A stretch of 64,000 nucleotides of DNA from Scatomorpha sp040765295 (GTDB lineage: Bacteria > Bacillota > Clostridia > Oscillospirales > Oscillospiraceae): positions 992,001 through 1,056,000 of the forward strand of contig JAXGSB010000001.1 in assembly GCA_040765295.1 (NCBI GenBank). The letters run 5' to 3'. Below are positions 36,039-44,487 of the stretch, one piece after another. The translations under genes were made by a program, and so were the position numbers. Below the pieces are notes generated by a model that saw only the letters and a list, made by a program, of their open reading frames with translations, was not told where the DNA came from and searched no databases. The number at the start of each line of letters is the position of its first letter. Position 1 is the first letter of the stretch.

Positions 36039-37454
36039 ATGAAAAACGCCTATGGAATAATTATAGCAGGCAGGGGAATTTTTCCAACTAATATTATTGC
36101 GTCAGCAAAAGAGGAGCTTTTCTCTGTTTTGAAAAAACAAAAAATGGAATATATTATCTTACCGCCTGATGCAACGCCCACAGGTGCAGTGCAGACTATA
36201 GAGGATGCAGAGAAATGTGCGGAGCTGTTTCGCAGAAATTCGGACAAGATAACTGGAATAATAGTCTGCATGCCAAACTTTGGAGAGGAAGCGCCGATAT
36301 ATCAGTCCATAACCCGCAGTGGGCTCAATGTTCCAGTACTAATCCAGGCTTGTGACGATGAGGACGACAAACTTGGACTTGACGACAGGCGCGACAGCTT
36401 CTGTGGAAAGATTTCTGTTTGCAACAATCTTTATTACGGTGGCGTAAAGTATTCTCTCACGAAACTACATACTTGCGCTATCAGCTCCGATGACTTTGCA
36501 CAGGATCTTATCAAGTTTGACAAGGTTTGCTCAGTGGTATATGCCATGCGTCATGCGAATATTGGCCTCATCGGCATGAGGCCTGATAATTTCAGAACAG
36601 TTCGTTTTTCAGAGAAAATACTCCAGCGTAGTGGCATTACAGTCAGATGTGTCGATCTCTCCGAGATAATTGCGGCAGCAAACGACATTAATGATCAAGC
36701 GCTAATAAAAGAATACAAGACAAGAATCAAAGAATACGGCAGCATTCCGAGCCATATATCCTCTGAAAAGGTTACTAAGCAGGCAAAGCTTATCATTGCC
36801 GTGAAAAAATGGCTTGACGCCAATAATTGCGATGCCTTTGCAATGCAGTGTTGGAACTCCATTCAGAAAAACTACGGATGTGCAGCATGCCTTGCTATGA
36901 GTATGCTTGGCGAAGAAGGCATACCTGGTGCCTGTGAGTCGGATGTCCTTGGCGCCCTTACAATGCTTGCGCTTAACAAGGCATCTGGTAATAAAAGCGC
37001 ATATATGGACTGGAATAATAACTTCACCGAGGATCGTAATGTATGTATAAATCAGCACTGCGGAAATTTCCCAAAGAGCTTTTTCGGTGCGCCAATTGAA
37101 ATATCTAATCTTGATATTCTTTCAAAGGGCTTGGGTGGCGATGACAGATGTTTTGGCGCGTGCAAGGGTCAGGTTGCGGCAGGCATGATGACTTTTGCGA
37201 AGATAGCGACAGACGATAACAGTGGAGGCATAAAAGCATACTTCGGACAGGGTGAATTTCTTGATAAGGAGGTTCCCTCCTTCGGTGCATTGTCCCTGTG
37301 GCGTATTCCAGGGCTACAAGAGCTGCTTGCCTATATCTGCACCAATGGCTTTGAGCACCATGTTGCCACAGTTCGCGGCGAATCCGCGGAGATTCTTGAA
37401 GAGGCATTTGTCAAATACCTCGGCTGGAGCGCTTATTTACACATTGTTAAATAA
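36039..37454 (+). CDS. L-fucose-isomerase-like sugar isomerase (COG2407 type)
   Basis: 471 residues, shorter than classical FucI (about 590) and close to AraA length. It has no simple close match that I recognise. Visible features in order: GRGIFPTNIIASAKEEL near 11, MPNFGEEAPI near 77, AMRHANIGLIGMRPDNF near 175, then the probable metal-binding region ACESDVLGALTMLAL near 303 (glutamate), AYMDWNNNF near 325 (aspartate) and CINQHCGNFPKSF near 338 (histidine). These match the Glu/Asp/His pattern of the fucose/arabinose isomerase fold. It is the last gene of the operon and likely converts the imported aldose to the ketose used by the kinase. Substrate unknown. Confidence 0.82.
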   Translation: MKNAYGIIIAGRGIFPTNIIASAKEELFSVLKKQKMEYIILPPDATPTGAVQTIEDAEKCAELFRRNSDKITGIIVCMPNFGEEAPIYQSITRSGLNVPVLIQACDDEDDKLGLDDRRDSFCGKISVCNNLYYGGVKYSLTKLHTCAISSDDFAQDLIKFDKVCSVVYAMRHANIGLIGMRPDNFRTVRFSEKILQRSGITVRCVDLSEIIAAANDINDQALIKEYKTRIKEYGSIPSHISSEKVTKQAKLIIAVKKWLDANNCDAFAMQCWNSIQKNYGCAACLAMSMLGEEGIPGACESDVLGALTMLALNKASGNKSAYMDWNNNFTEDRNVCINQHCGNFPKSFFGAPIEISNLDILSKGLGGDDRCFGACKGQVAAGMMTFAKIATDDNSGGIKAYFGQGEFLDKEVPSFGALSLWRIPGLQELLAYICTNGFEHHVATVRGESAEILEEAFVKYLGWSAYLHIVK

Positions 37455-38176
37455 CAAGTTTATGAAACAAGGCTTTTGCTGGTCTATGCTTTCTTATAAA
37501 CCTAAAGATAACCATATTATGTATTATGATGCGCGCTCGAAATGGATTTCCGATTAAAACTATCGGTTTAGTAGAGTTGTGTTGCGAAGTGTGTTTGCGA
37601 GCAAAATTGTTATGCCATATATCAAGCGTAGATAAGCGACAAATTATCAATAAGGAAAAATCTATAAACCTGTGTGCCGAGAAGTGGCTTGGATGTGGCA
37701 GTGGGACACATATGGAGGAGCACCTAGCGTCTATTATGGGGCGTAAATAGCATTGTTTTAAGATAGCGATCTTTGTTGACGACGGATAGAGCACAGATGT
37801 AAAAGCAGAACTTGCTGTCATAATAGAGTGTGCTGCACAGACAAAGACAAAAGAAATTAAAGTATCCTATACTGGGCTGTTAGTAATGGTAGGAGAGGAT
37901 AAAGTCGCGGATACTTAATTTATAGTGATATTTCTGTGGTCTGTATATATCAAAATTAAATCATAATTTCCTGTAGCCTTAAGTTAATTTTATTATTAAA
38001 GTTCTGCTTAACTCTAAAGTATCTTTTTTTTAGGGGAGGTGGGATGTTTTGTAAAGTATTTTATACTTTTGATAATTGGAGTGATAGCTTGATTTTGAAC
38101 ATTTTTCGTCTCAGCAATAAAGTCTGCTTGCCATAAGAAGTAAATTTGAAAAAAATAAAAATTATAACAAAATTAT
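37455..38176. other. Decayed non-coding stretch after the sugar operon
   Basis: About 720 bases without a convincing gene. Short plus-strand open stretches remain (for example 37526-37750 and roughly 37803-37919, the latter ending KVSYTGLLVMVGEDKVADT), each lacking a ribosome binding site and separated by stops and frame changes. They may be remnants of one or more genes, but I cannot name the family. The rest is AT-rich. Confidence 0.4.
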
Positions 38177-38203
38177 AGGCATAAAGCAATCTGCTTTATG
38201 CCT
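38177..38203 (-). terminator. Hairpin terminator for the minus-strand amino-sugar operon
   Basis: AGGCATAAAGCA (38177-38188) and TGCTTTATGCCT (38192-38203) make a perfect 12-bp stem with a 3-base loop. Read on the minus strand it is followed by TATAATTTTG and further T runs, as for an intrinsic terminator. It is 440 bases beyond the last minus-strand gene, with the IS200/IS605 remnant in between. Confidence 0.7.
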
Positions 38204-38204
38204 C

Positions 38205-38630
38205 TCTTGTAGTGTAAAACCATTCGCTAGGCGAGTGGTTCAAAAGAGTTTAAGCGATAAATCATAAAAGACTCCTTTTGCATAAAATGAAAGTACGATC
38301 AGCCAACTGCACAGACATACAAAAGGAGTGAGTGCAATTATAAATAAAATGAATTGCAAAAGCAGTTCATCTAATACAAAATTTAATTGCAAATATCATA
38401 TAACATTTATTCAAAATATCGTAGGAAACTTTTATGGGAAAGGCAAAAATATTTTAAGGAAGAATCAAGAACAGACAGCAAAAAGAGAAGCTATAAACAA
38501 ATGTTAGAATGAAATTGTGTGTTTGATGTATGCGCTAGGAACAGAGGGCTATGCCCACATAGAAAAACCGCAACAATTTCTTGCTGCAGTAAAAGTCTAA
38601 CTTTTGGGGGTCACCTCAAGGCGGGTGGAT
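38205..38630 (+). mobile_element. Decayed IS200/IS605-family element
   Basis: The element holds a left-end hairpin AACCATTCGC-TAG-GCGAGTGGTT (38218-38240, one G-T pair), an inverted repeat ACTCCTTTTG/CAAAAGGAGT (38271-38280 and 38320-38329) that would hide the transposase ribosome binding site, and a broken tnpA reading frame. No terminal inverted repeats are expected in this family. The right end (GTCACCTCAAGGCGGGTGGATG near 38610) looks like a damaged hairpin. Boundaries are approximate. Confidence 0.7.
38349..38580 (+). pseudogene. tnpA: Broken IS200-type Y1 transposase (tnpA)
   Basis: From ATG 38349 the first frame reads a short leader and then FNCKYHITFI, the typical TnpA beginning (YHITF, before the conserved PKYRRK). 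One base is missing after that, so KYRRKLLW appears in the next frame and both frames soon hit stops (TAG and TGA near 38505-38512). The HUH histidine pair and catalytic tyrosine cannot be found intact. The gene is non-functional. Confidence 0.72.
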
Positions 38631-38643
38631 GTTTATTAAAAGT

Positions 38644-39306
38644 TTAATTCGTTTTTTCTTTTAAAACACCATGGTTTGTCAGTATTGAATTTTCCGGAAC
38701 GAATCCCCTTACAAAGCTTGTGGGGTATACCGTTGAGTTTCTGCCGACAAGAGAGCCAGGAGCCAAAACCGCATTGCAGCCTATCTCGACATTGTCAGCC
38801 AATACGGTTCCAAACTTCAAAAGACCGGTGCAAATTTTAAATTCACCGTATTTGACATAAATGATAGAGTGATCGCTTTTGACATTGGAGGTGATGCTGC
38901 CTGCTCCCATGTGCGCCTTATAGCCCAGTATAGAATCGCCGACATAGTTGAAGTGGGGAACCTGTGCGCAGTCGAAGATTATAGAGTTTTTAATCTCCAC
39001 GGAGTTCCCGATAACTGCAGACTTGCCTATTATGGCGTTGGGTCTTATGAATGCCGAGTGCCTTAAAACCGTGTCGGAATCAATTATGGCAGGTCCCTCA
39101 ATGAACGCCGATGGCGCTATTTTGGCAGTTTTATGAATCCATATATTGTTTTCATGTCTATGAAATTCGTTGAGGTCGAGCTTGCCTCCCAAGTCAAGTA
39201 TAAAATCGGATATAAGCGGAAGTGCCTCCCAAGGATAGGCAAGATCGTTAAAAATATCTTTCGCCAAAGTTTTTGAAAGATCCAAAAGCGAAGCAGGTTT
39301 AAGCAT
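38644..39306 (-). CDS. GlmU-like left-handed beta-helix acyltransferase / nucleotidyltransferase-related protein
   Basis: 220 residues composed largely of hexapeptide repeats (IWIHKTAKIAPSAFIEGP, IIDSDTVLRHSAFIRP, AIIGKSAVIGNSVEI) and an AGSITSNVKSDHS loop near 135. This corresponds to the C-terminal half of GlmU-type proteins. The N-terminal pyrophosphorylase domain with its GGxGTRM motif is absent. The gene abuts glmM with a one-base gap, so a role in making UDP-GlcNAc, probably acetylation of glucosamine-1-phosphate, is likely but not proven. Confidence 0.75.
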   Translation of the reverse strand: MLKPASLLDLSKTLAKDIFNDLAYPWEALPLISDFILDLGGKLDLNEFHRHENNIWIHKTAKIAPSAFIEGPAIIDSDTVLRHSAFIRPNAIIGKSAVIGNSVEIKNSIIFDCAQVPHFNYVGDSILGYKAHMGAGSITSNVKSDHSIIYVKYGEFKICTGLLKFGTVLADNVEIGCNAVLAPGSLVGRNSTVYPTSFVRGFVPENSILTNHGVLKEKTN

Positions 39307-39307
39307 T

Positions 39308-40660
39308 TTATCTCACCTCTATCAGATAAGCCTTTTGATTCATTGCATCTATAATCGAGTCAACAACTTCATTGCATCTCTCGATTGTTTCGGCTTCAGC
39401 CATAATGCGAAGCACGGGCTCTGTGCCGCTTTTGCGAAGCAGTATGCGGCCGCAATTTCCCAAGACTGTTTCCAGTTCTTTTACTCTGGCCTGTACAAAC
39501 CCGTCATTTAAAGTTTCGTCTTTGTCTGTAACAATGACGTTTTTGAGTACTTGAGGGAAAATGACAAGCTCCTCATGAAGTTTCGAGACCGGAAGCCCCT
39601 CGTCTAAGACAACATGCATGAGCTTAACAGCGCTTATTAGGCCGTCGCCGGTGCAAAGACAGTCGGAATGAATTATATGCCCCGATTGTTCCCCGCCGAT
39701 AATGTGCGAGCCTTCTTTCATAGCCTCCCAAACATATTTGTCTCCCACAGCTGTTTTAAGATAGTCAATTTCAAGCTCGTCAAACATTTTGTAAAGTCCT
39801 AAATTCGACATAACAGTCGTGACAACAGTATTTGTTTTCAGATGACCGTGCTTTTTCATATGCTTTGCGCAGATATACATTATATGGTCGCCGCTTAAAA
39901 AATTACCTTTTTCGTCCACAGCAAGGCAACGGTCGGCATCGCCATCAAAGGCGAGACCAATGTCAAGATTATTGTCTTTAACGAGTTGTTTTAAACTGTT
40001 TATATGTGTTGAGCCGCAATCAAGGTTGATGTTAAACCCGTTGGGTTTGTTGCCTATTACATAAGTCTCGGCTCCCAAACTGTCAAAGATGTCTTTAGCC
40101 ATCTTCCAGGCACTGCCGTTTGCACAGTCCAGACCGATTCTCAGTCCATCGTATGAGCGGCCGGCAAGTTTTATGATATAGTCAAGATATTTTGCTCTTC
40201 CGTCAGCGTAGTCTACCACTCTGCCAATGCCGTCGCGCTCTGCATGAGGGATTGTGTCGGATTCGCTGTCGATATATGCTTCAATCTCATGAATGATGTC
40301 ACCGTCAATTTTCTCACCGGAGGAGTTGATAAGCTTAATTCCGTTGTCATAGAAAGGGTTATGGCTTGCGCTTATCATTATTCCGCAGTCAAAATTCTCC
40401 TCACAAGCCAAATAGGATACACTTGCGGTTGTGGTTACGTGCAAAAGGTAGGCGTCGGCTCCGGAGGCTGCAATTCCGCTTGCCAAGGCGCTCTCAAACA
40501 TGTAACTGGATCTTCTGGTGTCCTTCCCTATAAGAATTTTGGCCGGAGATTTTTTAGAAAAATACCATCCTAAAAACCTGCCTATTTTAAAGGCGTGCTC
40601 AGGCATGAGGTCCACATTTGCGGTACCCCTAAAACCGTCTGTTCCGAAATATTTATACAT
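39308..40660 (-). CDS. glmM: Phosphoglucosamine mutase
   Basis: 450 residues, standard length. FGTDGFRGTANVDLMPEHAFKIG opens the protein (motif over residues 5-27), the phosphoserine loop is MISASHNPFYDNG near 97, metal binding DGDADRCLAVDEKG is near 243, and RKSGTEPVLRIMAEA is near 410. It converts glucosamine-6-phosphate to glucosamine-1-phosphate. It lies between nagB and the GlmU-like gene. Confidence 0.95.
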   Translation of the reverse strand: MYKYFGTDGFRGTANVDLMPEHAFKIGRFLGWYFSKKSPAKILIGKDTRRSSYMFESALASGIAASGADAYLLHVTTTASVSYLACEENFDCGIMISASHNPFYDNGIKLINSSGEKIDGDIIHEIEAYIDSESDTIPHAERDGIGRVVDYADGRAKYLDYIIKLAGRSYDGLRIGLDCANGSAWKMAKDIFDSLGAETYVIGNKPNGFNINLDCGSTHINSLKQLVKDNNLDIGLAFDGDADRCLAVDEKGNFLSGDHIMYICAKHMKKHGHLKTNTVVTTVMSNLGLYKMFDELEIDYLKTAVGDKYVWEAMKEGSHIIGGEQSGHIIHSDCLCTGDGLISAVKLMHVVLDEGLPVSKLHEELVIFPQVLKNVIVTDKDETLNDGFVQARVKELETVLGNCGRILLRKSGTEPVLRIMAEAETIERCNEVVDSIIDAMNQKAYLIEVR

Positions 40661-40666
40661 AATATC

Positions 40667-41389
40667 TCAGCCCAGCCTTGAGGCAGCTTCAAAGTCTAAA
40701 TATATGTCCAAATTGTTGTGAAGCTGCAGGAGAGAACCCGGAACAGCGATTGTCGGTTTGCCCATAACTACCTGTTTAACGACTTCGGCCTTCGCCGTAC
40801 CAAACACCATGAGTATTATCTTCTTTGCGCGCATAATTGAGCTTATACCCATTGTTATGGCGTGGGTAGGTACTTCATCAATAGAGCTGAAAAAACGCTT
40901 GTTAGCCTCTCTGGTGGCGTCTGCAAGCTTGACAATTCGGGTGACCGAGTCGAACGGAGTAAGCGGCTCGTTAAAACCTATGTGACCGTTGGTACCGAGA
41001 CCGAGCAGCTGAATGTCCATTTCGCCCGCTTCTATTAAACTGCGTTCATAGTCTTCACATGCTTTTTCATCAGCCCCAAGGCCTGAGGGGACATTAGTGT
41101 TTTTAAGGTCAATATCGATGTGCTCAAATAAATTTTTATTCATAAAATATCTATAGCTCTGTTCGTGCTCAGATGACAGTCCAATATATTCATCCAAATT
41201 GAAGGTTTTAACATCCTTAAAGCTAACTGCTCCGTTTTTATAATGCTCAATGAGTTTGGAGTAAAGCCCCAGGGGAGTGGAGCCTGTAGCAAGGCCTAAA
41301 ACCGATGCGGGTTTATCTTTCAAAAGCTTCACATACTCCATGGCAACCAGTTCATTGCTTTGCTCTTGGCTGTTGATTATTACTCTCAT
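40667..41389 (-). CDS. nagB: Glucosamine-6-phosphate deaminase
   Basis: 240 residues. Signatures are GLATGSTPLGLYSKLI near 33, FNLDEYIGL near 62, and GLGTNGHIGFNEPLTPFDS near 130 with the active-site histidine. It interconverts glucosamine-6-phosphate and fructose-6-phosphate plus ammonia. It usually sits with nagA in catabolic clusters; here it is upstream of glmM, with no deacetylase gene, which hints at biosynthetic use. The stop is 6 bases before glmM. Confidence 0.95.
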   Translation of the reverse strand: MRVIINSQEQSNELVAMEYVKLLKDKPASVLGLATGSTPLGLYSKLIEHYKNGAVSFKDVKTFNLDEYIGLSSEHEQSYRYFMNKNLFEHIDIDLKNTNVPSGLGADEKACEDYERSLIEAGEMDIQLLGLGTNGHIGFNEPLTPFDSVTRIVKLADATREANKRFFSSIDEVPTHAITMGISSIMRAKKIILMVFGTAKAEVVKQVVMGKPTIAVPGSLLQLHNNLDIYLDFEAASRLG

Positions 41390-41404
41390 ATAAATTCCTT
41401 CTAA

Positions 41405-42616
41405 CTATAAAATTTCAGATATTCTTGAAACGGCAATTCTGCTTTGCTCGGCGTCTCCAAAAGCCGTAAGTCTGATAAAGCCTTCTCCGGACGGTCCGAA
41501 ACCCGATCCCGGAGTCGTGACAACATTGGCTTCTTTTAAAAGCAAGTCAAAGAAGTCCCAGGAGCTCATATCGTCAATAGTCTTAAACCAAATGTAAGGA
41601 GAATCTACGCCTCCGTAAACCTCCAGACCTGCCTTTTTAAGCGAGTTTGAAATAAATTTAGCATTGGACATATAGTATGAGATGAGCTTGGAAACCTCGG
41701 ACTTGCCCTTATCGCTATATACTGCCTCTGCGCCTCTTTGAATAATATAGGAGCATCCGTTATATTTGGAGGACTGACGCCTATACCAAAGCTCATAAAG
41801 TGATTTTCCGCCCCTTTTAAGATCCTTCGGAATAACAATATAAGAGCAGCGTGTACCCGTAAAACCTGCATTCTTAGAGAAACTTCCAATCTCTATTGCG
41901 CAGGTCTTGGCGCCCGGAATCTCATAGATGGAATGGGGAAGGTTTTTGTCGGATATATACGCTCTGTAGGCAGCATCATAAATTATTATGCTTTCATGCT
42001 CGTTGGCATAGTCAACCCAAGTCTTAAGGCCCTCAAAGCTGGCGGCTACTCCAGTTGGATTGTTGGGATAGCAGAGGTAGATAAGATCTGCCCGCTCCTT
42101 TGGAAGCTCCGGCACGAACTTGTTCTCGGGCACACAGGGCATATAAATAATCTTGGACCATATGCCGTTTGCATAGCTTCCGTTTCTGCCTGCCATGGCG
42201 TTTACATCAACGTAAACGGGATAAACCGGATCACACACCGCAACACGGCAATCTATAGAGAAGAGCTCCCCGATATTTGCGACATCGGACTTGGCTCCGT
42301 CTGAAATAAATATCTCGTCTGCGCTTATAACAGCGTCTCTTGCGATATATTCATTTGCAGAAATGGCCTGCCTCAGAAAATCATAACCTTCATACGGGCC
42401 ATATCCCCTAAAGCTTTCTTTAATTCCCATCTCTTCAGCGGCTTTTTGCATTGCCAAAACGGAAGAATTCGGAAGGGGAAGGCTCACGTCTCCTATTCCG
42501 AGTTTTATAAGCGTTTTATCGGGGTTTGCATCTGAATATGCTTTTGATCTGTTTGCAACTTCCGCAAAAAGGTATGATCCCGGCAAAGAAGCCAAATGTT
42601 CATTTAATTTAATCAT
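41405..42616 (-). CDS. dapL: LL-diaminopimelate aminotransferase
   Basis: 403 residues, a class I pyridoxal-phosphate transferase. The N-terminus LPGSYLFAEVANRSKAY is DapL-specific, with KLGIGDVSLPLP near 42, YPNNPTG near 180 and the cofactor lysine in GSFSKNAGFTGTRCSY near 248. It makes LL-diaminopimelate in one step from tetrahydrodipicolinate, bypassing the acylated intermediates. dapF follows in order of pathway, located directly upstream (10-base gap). Confidence 0.95.
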   Translation of the reverse strand: MIKLNEHLASLPGSYLFAEVANRSKAYSDANPDKTLIKLGIGDVSLPLPNSSVLAMQKAAEEMGIKESFRGYGPYEGYDFLRQAISANEYIARDAVISADEIFISDGAKSDVANIGELFSIDCRVAVCDPVYPVYVDVNAMAGRNGSYANGIWSKIIYMPCVPENKFVPELPKERADLIYLCYPNNPTGVAASFEGLKTWVDYANEHESIIIYDAAYRAYISDKNLPHSIYEIPGAKTCAIEIGSFSKNAGFTGTRCSYIVIPKDLKRGGKSLYELWYRRQSSKYNGCSYIIQRGAEAVYSDKGKSEVSKLISYYMSNAKFISNSLKKAGLEVYGGVDSPYIWFKTIDDMSSWDFFDLLLKEANVVTTPGSGFGPSGEGFIRLTAFGDAEQSRIAVSRISEIL

Positions 42617-42625
42617 ATTATCACC

Positions 42626-43459
42626 TCAGAGAATAAATGTCCCGTCAAAAACATGTTCGGCAGGACCTGTCATATAAATTATATTTTCATCCCTGTTCCA
42701 CTCAATGAGGAGTTCGCCGCCCAGGAGGAGTACTTTGACCCTGTCAGCTGTCCGCCCCGTGTGTGCCGCAACCGCAACCGCAGCGCAGGAGCCGGAGCCG
42801 CAAGCCAGTGTTTCTCCGCTGCCTCTTTCCCAAACTCTCATCTTTATAGTGTTCTCGTCAATAATCTGTATAAATTCCGTATTAACTCTTTCGGGGAAAA
42901 GGGGATGGTTTTCAAATTCAGGGCCAATCTCGTGCAGGTCAAGCCAGTCAACATTCTGGACAAAGGTCACAGCGTGAGGGTTTCCAACACTGACGGCGCT
43001 GACAACCCACTTATTTCCGGCAACTTCCAAGGGAACATCTGCAAACTCTTCCTGATCGGATATGACAGGAACATCAGAAGCCTTGAAATTGGGGGAGCCC
43101 ATGCTGACCCTGACAGTATTTACCTTGCCGTCTTCAGTGTTGAGCCAAAGTCTTTTAACGCCCGCCCGAGTTTCAATATCAATTACATCTTTATTGCAAA
43201 GGCCTTTTTCTCGGACAAACTTACCGAGACAGCGTATGCCGTTGCCGCAGATCTGGGCATTTGAACCGTCGGCATTGTACATGTCCATTTTAAAGTCGGC
43301 TATTTCAGAGGGGCAAATACAAATCAGACCGTCTGAACCTATTCCAAAGTGCCTGTCTGACACACGTTTTGAAAGCTCCGATCTGTCAGGAACATTTTGA
43401 TCAATGCAATTTATGAAGATATAGTCGTTGCCGCATCCATGCATTTTAGTAAAAATCAC
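42626..43459 (-). CDS. dapF: Diaminopimelate epimerase
   Basis: 277 residues. It begins TKMHGCGNDYIFI, has the first catalytic cysteine in CGNGIRCLGKF near 71, and the second in LACGSGSCAAVAVA near 220. It converts LL- to meso-diaminopimelate for peptidoglycan and lysine. It is first in the minus-strand series dapF-dapL-nagB-glmM-glmU-like. Confidence 0.96.
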   Translation of the reverse strand: MIFTKMHGCGNDYIFINCIDQNVPDRSELSKRVSDRHFGIGSDGLICICPSEIADFKMDMYNADGSNAQICGNGIRCLGKFVREKGLCNKDVIDIETRAGVKRLWLNTEDGKVNTVRVSMGSPNFKASDVPVISDQEEFADVPLEVAGNKWVVSAVSVGNPHAVTFVQNVDWLDLHEIGPEFENHPLFPERVNTEFIQIIDENTIKMRVWERGSGETLACGSGSCAAVAVAAHTGRTADRVKVLLLGGELLIEWNRDENIIYMTGPAEHVFDGTFIL

Positions 43460-43538
43460 AAAAACCCTCCATTCAATAAAATTATACTTTCAATAATTAA
43501 TTTTACTCCAGTTTTACTCTAAGCGCAAGATTTTCAGC

Positions 43539-44414
43539 CTAAGTAGCTTGAGCTTTCTCACCTATTTTTATTAAAAAAAGACCCAGAAAGGCAAATACAC
43601 CGCCTACAAAGCTGCTTAAACTGAAACTGCCGGAGACGAGACTGTCAATAATCAATCCGCCGAAAACCTGGCCGGCAAACATCAATAAGGTCATGATAAA
43701 AGATGACATTTTACTCACGCATATATTCGAGAGAATGACAATTACAGAACCTATGGCTCCGCCTAAGAATATGTGAAAAGATGGAGGATAGTCAGGCAGC
43801 TTAGTCACGGGAACAAAGAGAGGGCTTATAATAACAACCAGAGACGATAAAATAAGTCCCATAAGATAATTTGTCCACGCTGCGCCGAAAACGCCTATTT
43901 TTCCGGAGAGCTCGGAGTTTAACTGTCTGGAAAGCACAACGGTAAAACCCGATAATACGGAAGCTGTAACGGGAACAAATATACTCCCGCCTGTGCCGCG
44001 GAGCATGTAGTATATTCCGGCTGAAGTGAGCAGCAGGCTGAAAAACTTTAATAGATTGAACTTTCTTATTTTCATCCCGAAAAGTCCAAACTGGTCAACA
44101 AAAAGACTAAACATAACCTGTCCCATAAGACTTAAGGCCAAAATGGAGCTAATGCTGATTTTGCCGATGGCAAGTAAATTGAAAAGAGTAGTAAAATATC
44201 CGACAAAGCCACCGGAATAAAGATAGTATGAAAGACCTCGCTTTGGTAAAAAACGTTTTCCTGAGCCTAGGGACGCAAAGGTGATAAAAACAAGTCCGCA
44301 AAAATGTATTATGACAGAAGACAGATGAATACCGAAGTAGTCGATCAAGCCGCTGTTTATATGTATCATCAATGCAATCAAAAAGGCCGCTATAGAAGCA
44401 AGTAAGGAATACAT
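43539..44414 (-). CDS. DMT-superfamily transporter (YdcZ/DUF606 type)
   Basis: About 291 residues with ten predicted hydrophobic segments in two similar halves, each beginning with a conserved N/G-containing helix (HINSGLIDYFG; AGQVFGGLIID). This is the fused form of the DUF606/YdcZ permease family; substrate unknown. The start is ATG 44414, 6 bases after GGAG; TTG 44426 is rejected because it overlaps the ribosome binding site. The HU terminator lies immediately upstream. Confidence 0.8.
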   Translation of the reverse strand: MYSLLASIAAFLIALMIHINSGLIDYFGIHLSSVIIHFCGLVFITFASLGSGKRFLPKRGLSYYLYSGGFVGYFTTLFNLLAIGKISISSILALSLMGQVMFSLFVDQFGLFGMKIRKFNLLKFFSLLLTSAGIYYMLRGTGGSIFVPVTASVLSGFTVVLSRQLNSELSGKIGVFGAAWTNYLMGLILSSLVVIISPLFVPVTKLPDYPPSFHIFLGGAIGSVIVILSNICVSKMSSFIMTLLMFAGQVFGGLIIDSLVSGSFSLSSFVGGVFAFLGLFLIKIGEKAQAT

Positions 44415-44423
44415 TTTTAGCTC

Positions 44424-44467
44424 CAAAAAAATACTAGGGGCAGGAGCGTTTTATCTGCCCTGCCCTA
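44424..44467 (-). terminator. Terminator after HU gene
   Basis: Minus strand: TAGGGCAGG (44467-44459) pairs with CCTGCCCCTA (44445-44435 region, one extra C) around about 14 bases, followed by TATTTTTTTGG. The T run merges with the ribosome binding site of the DMT gene. Confidence 0.65.
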
Positions 44468-44487
44468 ATAGTATAATATTTAAAAAA

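Noticed and set aside
37526..37750. Possible microcompartment shell gene (TIGLVEL start)
   Set aside because: Similarity stops after a few residues, no ribosome binding site and no second shell motif; kept only as a decayed fragment.
38177..38203. CRISPR-like palindrome
   Set aside because: A single copy; better explained as a minus-strand terminator with a T-rich tail.
25107..38640. Integrated prophage or conjugative element carrying the island
   Set aside because: No integrase, attachment site, tRNA or phage/conjugation genes at either edge; only an IS200/IS605 remnant.
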